Origin: Aquanectria penicillioides
Taxonomy: Eukaryota > Ascomycota > Sordariomycetes > Hypocreales > Nectriaceae
Direction: 5' to 3'
Assembly: GCA_003415625.1 (NCBI GenBank)
Contig: PYIU01000001.1
Location: 744,001-808,000, forward strand
DNA: 64,000 nt
A program made the position numbers and the translations under genes. Shown one piece after another: positions 45,339 to 56,019 of this stretch. The notes under the pieces are model-generated. The model was not told where the DNA came from and made no database searches. It was given only the letters and a program-made list of their open reading frames with translations. Position 1 is the stretch's first letter, and the number at the start of each line of letters is the position of its first letter.

Positions 45339-47069
45339 CTACCTAGACATTATTTCATACCCAAAACTCATCAACTGATCAAACGTCCTAAACTTTCTGC
45401 CAAACCAATCAAGCCAGTCTGGCTTAAAGGTATCAACTGGACTGTATAATAGCATCGCACATGTAAAGAAGTAGAAAGTGAAACAAAGATTAACAACTAA
45501 ACTTGTCACTTTGGGGGTGTTTGAAAACTTCCTGGATTTTGAAGCCGGCACATAGAAACAGAGTGCATAGTAAGGCGATATGAAAAGCACGCCCATACCG
45601 ACATAGTATATATAATCGCACAACTCCGTTGTCAATGTAATGGTCGTCGAGATGGTCACGGGCGTCTTGGTGTTCGAGTAGTTGGCCGAGGAGGGCGGAA
45701 CCGCGGAAGAGTTGAAACTCTTGGTAGCCATTGTTTCCGGAGCACCAGCACCATCATTCCATTTCCTACAGAGCTGTACAGCTTTCTTCAGTGCCAAAGA
45801 AATGCCATGGCTAATGAATGCGCCAGCCAAAAAGCACGCTGCAAGCCACAAGAACCATGCCATGTAGAACAAGGTGGTAATCAAGAATTTCATACACACA
45901 TTCTTCCAGTCTTGCTGTAATTGTGAAAGATACCGACGCCAGTGGTGGAAGAAATTTCGAATGATTGAAAGTTTCGGGATTCTCCATTTCATCATGGCAC
46001 AGATACAGTAAGCTATCATGAACAACATGTATATGATATGAAGTATCGCGAGGCCGATGCCTGCATACGACAACTGTGGTAATACTTGCATCGTGATAAC
46101 ACCGAGGAATCCAAGGGGCGGAAAGGTCAGGAATAAGATGCAATTCTTCACTCGACGTGCGCATAATATTGACTCAATCTCGAGTGCAGTCTGGACAAGT
46201 TTCGTCTGGTCTAATTGATTGACCCTCAGTCGATGTGCCAGAAGAAGCAAGAGTTGCACTGTCAACCAGCCTGCGACATGGCACCATGCCGTCGTTTTGA
46301 TCCACCATGGCATTACAATGAATGAAATTTTGAGAATGACGAGAATGATGCCCAGGAGTGATACTACGTCGATGATGATGTCACTGTTGAGAAGCGAGTG
46401 TCGCCTCAAAGACCTCTGGATCGAAGTAGGGTTGAGTAGATGCGTCGTTTCTTCGGCGACAGTTTCCTCATCCTCAGCGACTCGTGACTCGGGATCAGAC
46501 TCGTCCGTATCATGTTGTGAATCGTGATAAATTGCCGCATCGGTTTGTTCGACGTCGCCATCCGCATCTTCATCTGAGCGAGTGCCGGCGGCGGAGTCGG
46601 CCTGTGTCGCGTCTGACATAGAACACAGGGGGTCGTCTGGGTCATGCTGCTGATGGACGAGGCCACTCCAATGATCTGGTAGCGTGGTGTGACTTCGAAG
46701 AAGCAATATTGCTGCGGCTCCTGTGCACAATTGAGTGCTACGAGCTTCCTCGGGCCCGGTTTGGGCAGTGGGATCATGGCTATTAAAGGTCTTCTTTATC
46801 ACTTTGATAAGAGCATAGAAGATCAGAATAGCCTCTGCTGCGCATGCCAGCGGGTTGAGTCGCCAGAAGAAAAATACCGCTTGCCCGAAAGGGCCCTTTG
46901 GTTTGGTATAAAAGACGCTTCCATAGGACTGTGTCAATAGACAGAGCGTCAAAGTGAGAAAGACCCCGAACACGTTGGCAATAGAAAATGAAGATTCGGC
47001 ATTGTTGCCTGGAGTCTCAATCGGGGGAGTGGGAACGGGAGGTGTTGCGCTAGTGTTTGTAGCAAACAT
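45339..47069 (-). CDS. Uncharacterised multi-pass membrane protein with acidic insert
   Basis: A single exon of 576 codons. The N-terminus is Pro/Thr-rich, then a first membrane segment (ANVFGVFLTLTLCLLTQSYG). An acidic, Asp/Glu-rich cytosolic loop (about 150-210) follows. Next come several more hydrophobic segments (DIIIDVVSLLGIILVILKIS, VAGWLTVQLLLLLAHRL, LITTLFYMAWFLWLAACFLA, DYIYYVGMGVLFISPYYALC). About eight to ten passes in all. No known catalytic motif or transporter signature. Same orientation as the membrane-protein gene upstream (47643-49448), with a 573-bp spacer, but no clear sequence relation by eye. Function unknown. Confidence 0.82.
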   Translation of the reverse strand: MFATNTSATPPVPTPPIETPGNNAESSFSIANVFGVFLTLTLCLLTQSYGSVFYTKPKGPFGQAVFFFWRLNPLACAAEAILIFYALIKVIKKTFNSHDPTAQTGPEEARSTQLCTGAAAILLLRSHTTLPDHWSGLVHQQHDPDDPLCSMSDATQADSAAGTRSDEDADGDVEQTDAAIYHDSQHDTDESDPESRVAEDEETVAEETTHLLNPTSIQRSLRRHSLLNSDIIIDVVSLLGIILVILKISFIVMPWWIKTTAWCHVAGWLTVQLLLLLAHRLRVNQLDQTKLVQTALEIESILCARRVKNCILFLTFPPLGFLGVITMQVLPQLSYAGIGLAILHIIYMLFMIAYCICAMMKWRIPKLSIIRNFFHHWRRYLSQLQQDWKNVCMKFLITTLFYMAWFLWLAACFLAGAFISHGISLALKKAVQLCRKWNDGAGAPETMATKSFNSSAVPPSSANYSNTKTPVTISTTITLTTELCDYIYYVGMGVLFISPYYALCFYVPASKSRKFSNTPKVTSLVVNLCFTFYFFTCAMLLYSPVDTFKPDWLDWFGRKFRTFDQLMSFGYEIMSR

Positions 47070-47642
47070 ATCGTAAGATAGTGACTACCGGTAATGAGCG
47101 CGTGTAAGATTCAGGTTGGTTTGCGAAAAGGCGCGAGGATTTCAGGGTGATAAGGGAATTTATCTTGCCGGATTTTAGGCAGCATTAGACATAGGCACAA
47201 TTGAGCAATCTGCAGGCGGCTTGAGTAAGGCGACGGAGAGGCGACCGCGCTAAGAAGTAGGCTGTGGCCCTAACATCCAATGAAGCATCATCAGGATGAA
47301 ACCTTATGAGAGATAAGTGTGTAAAGAGTATGATCTGCGAGGTACGTAAACGTGTATTGTTCTCGCTAATTGATTTCCAAGGGTTTCAAATCAAAGTACC
47401 TGAGGAAGCAATGACGTCTACAGCTCATCCAACTCCGGCGGCTTGGGTCGGGAAATTGATTTTATGTATTTATTGATAGTAAATGGATTGAAAATACATT
47501 AGAAGATGGATTTCCATGACGATACTTACCGTCTTAATAGCTACTGCGGATAATTCGACATGGTCCTTTTGGCTCTATTGGGATTGAAACTGCGACTTTC
47601 TGGAAATTTTATGATATTCATTCACTCATTATTGTTCCATGT
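47070..47642. other. Spacer, no gene seen
   Basis: Promoter side of the 45-47 kb gene and 3' side of the 47.6-49.4 kb gene. No ORF of note. Confidence 0.45.
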
Positions 47643-49448
47643 CTAATAATGCGATTGACAATTTTGCTTGCAGAAGTCGGGATCGCCTGCGTATTCCGCA
47701 CTCATGTTGATTGGCCCTAATGGAACCGAGTCCGTACCAGCATGTCTGATCTCGCTTCCTTCGAACTGCCCCTTGTCTCCCCAAAACAAGTCCGGGTGCC
47801 AATCGTCTACCAAATCAGTGAGGACCTGTACGTGACCAAATGTGGTGGGCTGCTCGCCATGGATGCTTCGGAAACACAGAAAGGAAGTAAACATCGAGAG
47901 CAGCAATCCGCCTATACTGAGGTACAAGAGAGGTGGTGGGCGAATAAATATGCCCCAGTTGTACACGTAGGCCAAGGAGTTACCAAACAGCCAATGCAGC
48001 ACAATCTTGAGCAAAAACAGGGTGATGGCTACCCAGCTGGAGCACGCTCTGATAAGTGGATTTGTTCGAGATTGGCGCCGAATCCAACGGCGAAAAGTAT
48101 TGAACGTCGATCCAATCTTTTGCAAGTTGGACTGAGCTCTCATGGGTTTCTGTGCAAAATTATCATGCTGGTTTTCAACATAACACTGCCGCCAGATGTC
48201 CTCGTCTCGTGCCAGCAGAGTGATGAGTTCGGCGCAGTGTAGAGCCAAGGTCATAATCCCTTGAGAGACACATATAAGCAGGAAATATCCAGGATAATAT
48301 TTCGAGGTATACTGCGGAATGACCATGGCGCTCATCGCGGTTGTTCCGCTGTCTGGGAGGATGCTCCAGTTCTTACCGAGATAAACGTGGCAAGAATTGC
48401 AGGCGATGCTCTCGGTGTCCATGTAGTCGACCAATTTGACAAGGGTGACCTGGGATGCGATAAAGCAGACAATGCAAAGCACAGCTATTGCCCAGATGAA
48501 ATACATGATTTTCCGGACCTCTTTGTGAGAGCTCCACATACTTAACTGTTTGGTCTGCGGGCGTCGAGGGCCAGGCGAAGCTTGCAGGTCGTGGACGCTC
48601 ATCATGCAGCGCCCAGGAACTCGTTTTCTGCTGCCCAGGAAGACGTTGGCCCAAGCCGTATCCAGCGGGTTCGATGACCATGTAGGCGCCTTGACCGAAA
48701 AGATCTGCCAAGTTGCGAGAAGGCCTTGGCCGAGCAATGCCACGCCCAAGGCACACACGGCGGGTGTGGACAAGGCCACAACGCGGTCGCCGCACCCAAG
48801 CTCAACATCATCTCCGAGCTTGCCATCAAATGCAGCACAGAATGCCTTGGAGGGCGTTGTAGCGAACATCAGCGACGAAGCAGCATACGCCACGATCAAG
48901 AAAATCACGTTCAGAGAATTCGACAGAGCCCCAAGGCTCATGTGTCGGTCCCCCGCAGACGTGAACATTCGGAGATTTGAATTGAACGTCAGCCTGTCTC
49001 CAAGCGCCCACCTCAATGTCGTCGAGTGAATAAGGCCCATGCAGTCGATGAGGATTGTGATGACGGCGTTGATCAAGAGCGGCACCAAATGTGCCTGGTT
49101 GGTCGAAAGATGGACTTGCGGCCAGTTAAAGTACAGGCCCGTCCCGTACCACGAATTAATGTGGTGAGACGTCTCCCATTTCTCGTACTTGGTCGCGGTC
49201 GATTCTGTGGACTTGAGAACGCCGCCTGAGCCAAGAACGATGAGGATTACGCCGAGAATGCCAGACGAAACCAGCCCAACCAGGGCCACTACGCGTGTTG
49301 TTGGCCCTGCGTCGTAGTTCTGCTCGCTGCTGGGAACTTCCTGGGAACTGCATGATTTTTTTGACGGCTGGCGATCGAGGAGTTCGATCTCGGCGATGCT
49401 TGAGGTTTCGTGGTAGGTGGCCGAGCTCAGCCGCTGATGAGTCTGCAT
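47643..49448 (-). CDS. Uncharacterised fungal membrane protein (LRWAL...FNSNLRMF family)
   Basis: A single exon of 601 codons from MQTHQRLSSATYHETS; longer open sequence upstream starts only at TTG. Membrane segments are around VALVGLVSSGILGVILIVLG, LINAVITILIDCMGL, IFLIVAYAASSLMFATT, IMYFIWAIAVLCIVCFIASQ and LYLSIGGLLLSMFTSFLCF. The motif STTLRWALGDRLTFNSNLRM marks a widespread group of uncharacterised filamentous-fungal membrane proteins. An internal loop between passes carries WANVFLGSRKRVPGRCM. No enzyme motif. A second unrelated-looking membrane protein lies just downstream in the same orientation. Function unknown. Confidence 0.87.
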   Translation of the reverse strand: MQTHQRLSSATYHETSSIAEIELLDRQPSKKSCSSQEVPSSEQNYDAGPTTRVVALVGLVSSGILGVILIVLGSGGVLKSTESTATKYEKWETSHHINSWYGTGLYFNWPQVHLSTNQAHLVPLLINAVITILIDCMGLIHSTTLRWALGDRLTFNSNLRMFTSAGDRHMSLGALSNSLNVIFLIVAYAASSLMFATTPSKAFCAAFDGKLGDDVELGCGDRVVALSTPAVCALGVALLGQGLLATWQIFSVKAPTWSSNPLDTAWANVFLGSRKRVPGRCMMSVHDLQASPGPRRPQTKQLSMWSSHKEVRKIMYFIWAIAVLCIVCFIASQVTLVKLVDYMDTESIACNSCHVYLGKNWSILPDSGTTAMSAMVIPQYTSKYYPGYFLLICVSQGIMTLALHCAELITLLARDEDIWRQCYVENQHDNFAQKPMRAQSNLQKIGSTFNTFRRWIRRQSRTNPLIRACSSWVAITLFLLKIVLHWLFGNSLAYVYNWGIFIRPPPLLYLSIGGLLLSMFTSFLCFRSIHGEQPTTFGHVQVLTDLVDDWHPDLFWGDKGQFEGSEIRHAGTDSVPLGPINMSAEYAGDPDFCKQNCQSHY

Positions 49449-50448
49449 CGCATCGCCTGTAGAGCCAGAGCTACGCGCCCCAAGCAAAAGTTGTTATGGC
49501 TGGCTTTCCCGAGGAACAATTTTTTTTTTTTTTTTCGAATGTCACGCCAGGACAGCAGTATTGCCAGAAAGATGTTGGTTGAATGCAAACTCAGCGAGGG
49601 CAAGGATCACAGTGATATAGCCAACACACTTCAACTGCGTATTTATCTTTGCAGCGGGTCCGTGCTGGTGTCGTCCCTTCGTCTGTAGTGGGATTCCCAA
49701 CCCTGTTCATTTTGTGACAGTGTGGAGCAGGGTCGGTTTGTTGGCCAAAGCCGAATACAGGCCACGCGGTCGGGAGATGGGATCATTATATCAACCGTAC
49801 ACAATCTTGCAGGTATCGCATCAACGTGAAAATCCAACCTGTTGATCAAACCATTGGTGATACGTTTGTGCTTTTTACGGAGCACGCTCTTGGACTTGAC
49901 CCAAGTCCGTACAGAGAGTTCGGTACCGAAATAGTGGAGGGCACTTTGAGGCACAGTCCTGGGGCGCAGTCTAGCCTGTCGTCATTCCCGACTCATGAGA
50001 TGCAGTCTTTCTTCTACAGATTCTTTCTATCCTTGATCCTAAAATAGCAATGTGTTGGCCCATCCCTCGTATCGTATTTTATCAGTATATCGCCATAGAT
50101 AAGTACCTGTTTCTCCCCTTTATCTCAGCTTGTAAAATGCACCTTTGATGCCTCGCTGTTTAGACAATCGGCCAGGGCGCGTAGGGCTGGGAATTAAGGG
50201 GCAGCTCGCTGTCGCAGCCAAGTCTCAGCCGCAAGCCACTCTAAGCGGTGAGAACCGGCAGTATAACCAACCGTGCAACCAACACACGCGCCCTTCAACC
50301 CTTCAATGCCTACGTGGAAAATGATGGATCACCAGATACTTTGCGGGAGCCACGATTCGATTAGGTATATTTTCTCGAAAATGAGCATTTCAGATCTTGG
50401 AGTTCGAACTATGTCCCATGATATCAAATCAAATTTGACTTTTGTCCA
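49449..50448. other. Spacer, no gene seen
   Basis: Contains a T15 tract (49520-49535) and upstream sequence of the membrane-protein gene. ORFs up to 125 codons are overlaps of the MFS gene on the other strand or unsupported. Confidence 0.45.
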
Positions 50449-52039
50449 TTATGGTCGCCATCGGAACGACGGATGCTTCCAGTCCAAGTCCTCCATTTCC
50501 TCAGCTGACAGATGCTGCAACCTCTCCAATTCCTCAGGTTCAACCCTTTCCCTTCTCACGTTGTCTCGCTTCATCCAGTACAACATAGCAGCTCCTAGAA
50601 TCAATGTAGTTGCTTGGGTCGCAAGGTTTAACCCATTGCCAATAGGGTAATTGGGAGCATCAAATGGTAGAAATGACCAAGTCGAGATTAGCCCACCAAT
50701 ATTGCCAAGCATCACGTTGAGTCCAATAGCGGATGACCTCGCAGTGTCAGAAACCACGTTGGCTGATACTTGGCTGTTTGTGAGAGCACCAAGTGAGAAC
50801 GCGGAGGAGGCAATGAGAAAAGTCGCCCCATACCTGGCAGTAAGGTTGGTTGTGGTGAGGAAGATGATGTATCCCGCAATGCCAATTGGCATTGACAAGA
50901 CGATGAAAATTTGCCGCCGGTCCATACGCCAGCTGATCAGGGGCACCAGGAGTGTGACAAATGAGCCAACCACGTATGGCGGGACAGTATATAGCTGTTG
51001 CTGAATGACAGTGTTGTTCTTGTAAATGCTCCTGATGATTGTCGGGAGAAAGAAAGCCAGTCCCTGAACAGTGACGTTGCAAAAGAGGAACATCCAAGAC
51101 GTGCTGATCGTGACAGGGTTGGCGATTCCAAGGATGAGTTTCTTTTTGTCCATCTTATCGAGAACCTTTGTTTGGGCAACACGCTCCGATCGTACACGTG
51201 CCTCGCAGAGTTCCTTCTCTTCGGCAGACAGCCACCGAGCACTCTCTGGCCTATCAGTCAATGTGAAGAAACCAATTATTCCAAGGCAAACGGTAATAAT
51301 GCCCTCAATCACGAAGATCATTCGCCATCGAGTAACACTACCAAACCCATCAAGTCGCAGGATTCCTGACGCCAAAAGGGCGCCAAAAGCACCAGCGAGC
51401 GGTCCGTTGACCAAGTAAAGCCCAAGACGGAAGGTAAGCTCGGAGCGACGGTACCATCGCGAGAGGTAGTAGGCGATACCAGGAAGCATCCCAGCTTCGA
51501 AAAGACCCAAGAGAAAGCGTACGCCCATCAGCTGGGGCACAGTGGTAACAAAACCTGTCGCGATCGAGCAGATTCCGAAGAGGGTTGTCAACAGCGGAAT
51601 GAACCAACCGGGCCCCATAATCTTGCACAAAATATTGGATGGGATCTCGAAGATGATGTACGAAACATAAAATATGGAGAGGGTGGCATTGTAGTCGAAT
51701 CCCTTCATGCGTAGATCTTCGTCGAGCCCTGCGATTCGTGCGTTGCCTGTCTGGTCAGCGAAGAAACCTGGGGAATTTGGAAACATAACACTTACCAATA
51801 TTAGCACGGTCAATGAAGCAAAAGAGGTAAAGCAAGCAGATTGTCGGCATGATCATCAAATCAATCTTGGTCCTCAACCGGCGCTCTGCCGCACGGTCAA
51901 ACGCTATTTCGACATGAGTGATCCTAATGTGCTGTTAGCATTGAACTCCTCTAGGAATCTTCAGCGCTTACTTCTCAGATCCTGCCTGGCTTTCCACTCG
52001 GCCAAGGGCGGGCTCCTTGCTAACCACGTCTTCTGTCAT
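50449..52039 (-). CDS. MFS transporter, anion:cation symporter family (allantoate/nicotinate permease-like)
   Basis: Three exons (52039-51972, 51923-51796, 51746-50449) give 497 residues. The first two short exons supply the N-terminus (MTEDVVSKEPALGRVESQAG) and first helix (IMPTICLLYLFCFIDRANIG). Twelve helices follow. Signatures of the Dal5/Tna1 group: FIDRANIGNARIAGLDEDL, LSIFYVSYIIFEIPSNILCK, RFLLGLFEAGMLPGIAYYLS and WRMIFVIEGIITV. After the central loop (TDRPESARWLSAEEKELCEA) the second half is intact. Likely a plasma-membrane importer of small organic anions. A decayed relative lies 6 kb away on the other strand. Confidence 0.95.
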
Positions 52040-54554
52040 TTTAATGAGAGCCTGGTGATTGAGATTCGTCAAGAGAAATGACCAATACAGTTCATCCGAT
52101 GGCCAGGTTACTAAGGCCAGCTACATGACATCTGGGAAGTGGCTCGATTACAGCGGGGGGATCTTCAGTAATTTATACTTGGGTGACGAGAGACAGAGCC
52201 TCTTAGCCCAGTGATCACCACTCCAGTTACGGAGGCCCCGGCACCTCGGCGTCCATCGCTGAGGAAATGGGTTCTCGACCATGTTCTCCAGGATGTCGGG
52301 TAGTAAACCCACACACGTCGATGAAATACCCGCCATCGGGTATTGATTTTGGGTTAGACTGCCTTGTGGCACACTCAATAATACGGCCCATCAAACCCAG
52401 AAACTCTCATGATTGCCTAGTCTTTCTTCATGCAGGCAAAGATTATCAAGGCACAAATGCAAATCACCAATTGGTCATGGCTAGCATTCACGAGGGTTTC
52501 CTATCCCGCAATTCTGTTTTTACAATTCATAGCTCTGGGAAAAGCAATCCAAGGTGTCGTTGTCAAAGCTGGGTTCACAGCCGCCAATTATTTTATATGT
52601 TGTTCTTGGCATCCATCGACCGGACTGTCATGTTTGCCGACGGGGGGTGTAATCTCGGATAGCAGACCAGCCATCCATGTCTTCGACTCTTACCCCGCAT
52701 TCCTGGGGTATCGGATCTGGGGTCGGATGCCGGGTGCATGATTCCTGGAGCCGACTCTGGGGAAGAACAGTTACACACCATCTGACTAACGTTTATATAA
52801 TACGAAAAGATTGGTTCGTAAGACTACGATCCTCTTTGCTATAGATAATGATTCGCTGTCGTCCAATCCTTCATGCATGTGCAGGTTGAAATCATAACGC
52901 AGATCTAACGTCGGGCCGAGGTCGCACTGCGGAATACTCTCAAGCTCTAACTAATAATGCGAACCTTGAGCTCTAAACGGATTCGCTAGATCTGTAATTT
53001 ATTAGGACTTGACCAGAATATGATTCACATCGAAAGGGGTGGGGGGGGAACCGAGGATGGAAATGGCTGATAAAACACACCCCACCCACAAGCGAAAACT
53101 GTTGTCGCTGACGTAAAATATAGACGCAAGGGGAAATGCGAAAAGATTAAAAAGAGAAGGAAGAGAAGACCAGCCCAAAAATGTGTTCAAATGCGGTCAG
53201 ATTGGCTTGATCAACTAAAACCACACAGAAAGAAGCCCTGAGTGTGTGAGGAGCGTGCATGCATATCGCCTGTACATGCAGCCTTGATGCTGAGACTTAT
53301 TCGGTGCTGCCTTGCTGTCATTGAGGTGTTGCACAAGACTAGAAAACAGAAAAGAAAGTCAAATCTTTTGGTTCGATTCCCTCCCATTTAGGGAAGATTA
53401 AATAGATGTAACAGATAGAGCACAAGCCTATGCTATACTGCTAGAGCTAGAGCCAGAGCCAGATATCCCAGGTCTCTTAAAATGGATCCAACCTACATAC
53501 AAAAGTCAAGCTTGCGATTTGGAAGGTTAGGGCCAATCACTAGCTTGAGGGGTAGTGTTGAAAGTATAGGACCTAAACTACCACTTGTTTCGGTAAGGGG
53601 GTACCTCCAGTTTTTGCTGAGGTGCTGTGGTTCAATAATCGGATGCCCTTACCCTATACCCACCATCCCCGGCTCGACGGAAATGGTTGTTTCTGAGCTT
53701 GTGCTAGAGCTCTCATTTCTTGTATGGCAAGTCGGAGAAAACTAGTACAGGGTAATTGCACGTATTGGCCATTATGGATATGATTAGTAGGGACGAATTT
53801 TACAACACCAGCCGAAGTAACGCAGCTGGCTGGTCCCAATACCAAGGCAGCCCATCCAAGCGCCCCAATACACGACTTTTGCGGCGATTTTGAGGTTTCT
53901 TTTCCACTTTACCTTCTACTTTCCCGAATTTTTCTGGACATCCTCTTCCCTAGGCGGCGTTGGTGTTCTCAAAAGTCCATTCCCTTCCTAGGTTCTTGTT
54001 CCCCTTTCGGTGGACTAATAAGTCGCTCCCTTGGAATCATTTTTGCAAAAAAAAAAAAAAAAAAAAAAGGGATCAGAGATGGAGAGGTAGATTCGAGGTC
54101 TCTAGCTGTTTTATAACTTTCAATGAATAGATACCTTAGTTCCAAGGTGTCACAGCGTCGCCACGTTGGTAGTTGAGGCAGCAGGACAGTTCTTCTCGGA
54201 AGTTTGTTTTTAGCCGCAAGTCTACGAAATGCCTACCTCTTCCATTACCATCCAATACCTGCGAAGTATAAATCACCTTCCCCGTCCGAGTAGTGTTCAA
54301 ATCAAACACGATCATCCCAGACATCACAAAGCGCATCTCAATGGGTACTTTACCGAGGCTGATGGATGACACGGTGTGATGCAAACCACTCAATCGACCG
54401 TTCTGTTTGTGACGATGACCTTCCTGAGAAGGGACTTGATAGTGTATCATCTAAGTCAATCTCCTTTCCTTCCTTTCCATTAATGAAGGGATAGGCTGAT
54501 AACCGCTCTCACGGTTTCCTAGGAAGACGATGAAGGCATATCGGGGCTAGAATA
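52040..54554. other. Long AT-rich gene-poor stretch
   Basis: About 2.5 kb with only short, unsupported ORFs. Notable simple sequence: a G-run at 53038-53048, GCTAGAGCCAGAGCCAG-like short repeats near 53445-53460, and an A22 tract at 54047-54068. A minus-strand ORF of 104 codons (54450-54136) has no recognisable content. Confidence 0.45.
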
Positions 54555-54880
54555 CTACTTCATGACCGTGTACTCAGGCCCAGATTTTTCCTCTTGGTAT
54601 TTGAGCGTTGTAGAGTGAAGTTTGGCAATTGTCTGACCCTCAGTCGATGTAGACGTGGGTGTTCGCGTCTGGAGGACTGGCCTGTTTTCGAGTCTGAGCT
54701 GCTCCATTATTTCACCATCATCAAAGTTACTATTATCCATTTTCTGGAAATGGATCCGAGTCCGAACTAATGCCATCCCGATCGTTGTCTTCCTTAACTT
54801 CAACACCAATACATTGCTTGACTTCATTGAAGTGCATGCGCTTACGCTCAGGGTCAGGGGCGCACTGCGCTTGGGTAAAG
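54555..54880 (-). pseudogene. Fragment of a REG1/DUF1752-type gene
   Basis: Minus-strand block 1 (about 54880-54740) reads ...PERKRMHFNEVKQCIGVEVK, ending in two stops. This matches the conserved RxHFxExVxQCI-motif of fungal REG1-like PP1 regulators. Block 2, in another frame (about 54745-54555), reads FDDGEIMEQLRLENRPVLQ then QTIAKLHSTTLKYQ, corresponding to the conserved KTIAxLPSTTLKY segment that follows in that family. A frameshift and stops separate the blocks, and the rest of the protein is not recognisable. Probably a duplicated, decayed piece of a gene whose intact form acts in glucose repression with protein phosphatase 1. Confidence 0.65.
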
Positions 54881-56019
54881 AGTCAAAGTGAATATCATGA
54901 GTGGCGGTAATGAGTTAATTGATCGGTTTCTGATCTTCTTTTTTTCATCCTAGGTATTCCATCCGGTAGAGCTGCCTAGACATTCGCAGAAAGCAAAAGA
55001 TTTATTCCAAGCATGTCGGGGATGGAAACGACGGGAAGACAATGGTGTCTTGATGCTTACGGAATATTGGGCAAGTAACTGGGTGGAAAATAATTGTGGA
55101 CTTGACGCTAATAATATCCTTGTTAGAGATCCCCTGTATCTCCGAGTGATCATAATTCCGAGTAGTCTCCACAAGCTAGGCTTACCGAATGAGGCCACGA
55201 AGTCTATTGTGAACTGAGTGCCTATCTCCGACGATCATATTTCCTGTGGATGCTGGGTTGAATATGTTGCTTGAATTTGGCAACTTGCAGTTTATTGTTT
55301 ATCGAAGAAGTTGCACCTAGAAGTTGCATCTAGAGTTCTTACATTCCTGAGCATCGCCAACCCTTTGCCATATCTTCCAGGTGCCTCTCTATCCTGAATT
55401 CGTTCTCTTGTAACACGGATCCCCGTATCATTTTCACGTCACACACAAGTGCCATCCGGACACAATATCGTGATATTCACTTGCTTCAGCACGTGGGTTC
55501 ATTCTGGACAGTGTATTGTTGGATAACTGAGAGAACAGCTACCAGGATAACGAGAGCTAAACAAGGAGACGGATAACAGGGACTTTGGCAGGGTGTGGAC
55601 GACCAGCCTCGTCTAGTCTCAAGAGCTTTGAGACAGAAAGACCGTTCATTCATGAGCCCCTCCATAAGTGGCCAATTGAAGACTAACTTCATGATGGCTC
55701 CGGAAGTTCGGCAAGCGGAAATAAAATGCCCTGGACGTCCCCTGTGAACGGAACTCGATCCACCCAATCACAATGCTTCTAATTACCATATGCTAGACTG
55801 GATCAATAGTTAAGTGGTGCGCTAGGATTAAATGGGCGACCGACGAACTGCAAGGCACTTTATACTCCGGAAGCCATGACGATACGGGATATCGAGGGTG
55901 AGAAATGCGATTCTCGGCGAGTATAAGTAAATGCCTTGAAAGTTGTGCCAAGAAAAGTTCGCTACCGATTTGACTCTCATTATTCATTATACAGAAATAC
56001 CAAGGGTGTCTGAGTCACG
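54881..56019 (+). promoter_or_regulatory. Upstream region of the acid phosphatase gene
   Basis: No supported gene. A TATA-like AGTATAAGTAAAT lies at about 55919-55931, near 95 bp before the ATG. A Pho4/NUC-1-type site lies at 55490 and is listed separately. Confidence 0.4.
55490..55497 (+). promoter_or_regulatory. CACGTGGG, Pho4/NUC-1-type site
   Basis: CACGTGGG is the preferred core plus flank of the phosphate-starvation bHLH factors PHO4 (yeast) and NUC-1 (Neurospora). It lies about 520 bp upstream of the acid phosphatase ATG, a natural target of that regulon. A single 8-mer can occur by chance. Confidence 0.4.

Noticed and set aside
53355..53395. GGTTCGATTCCC suggesting a tRNA T arm
   Set aside because: The stem does not pair correctly and the upstream 60 bases do not form D or anticodon arms.
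54047..54068. A22 tract as a retroposon poly-A tail
   Set aside because: No target duplication or reverse-transcriptase-derived sequence lies next to it; likely a simple repeat.
54136..54450. 104-codon minus-strand ORF next to the REG1 fragment
   Set aside because: Could be another relic of the same segment, but no conserved block was recognised, so it is not annotated.
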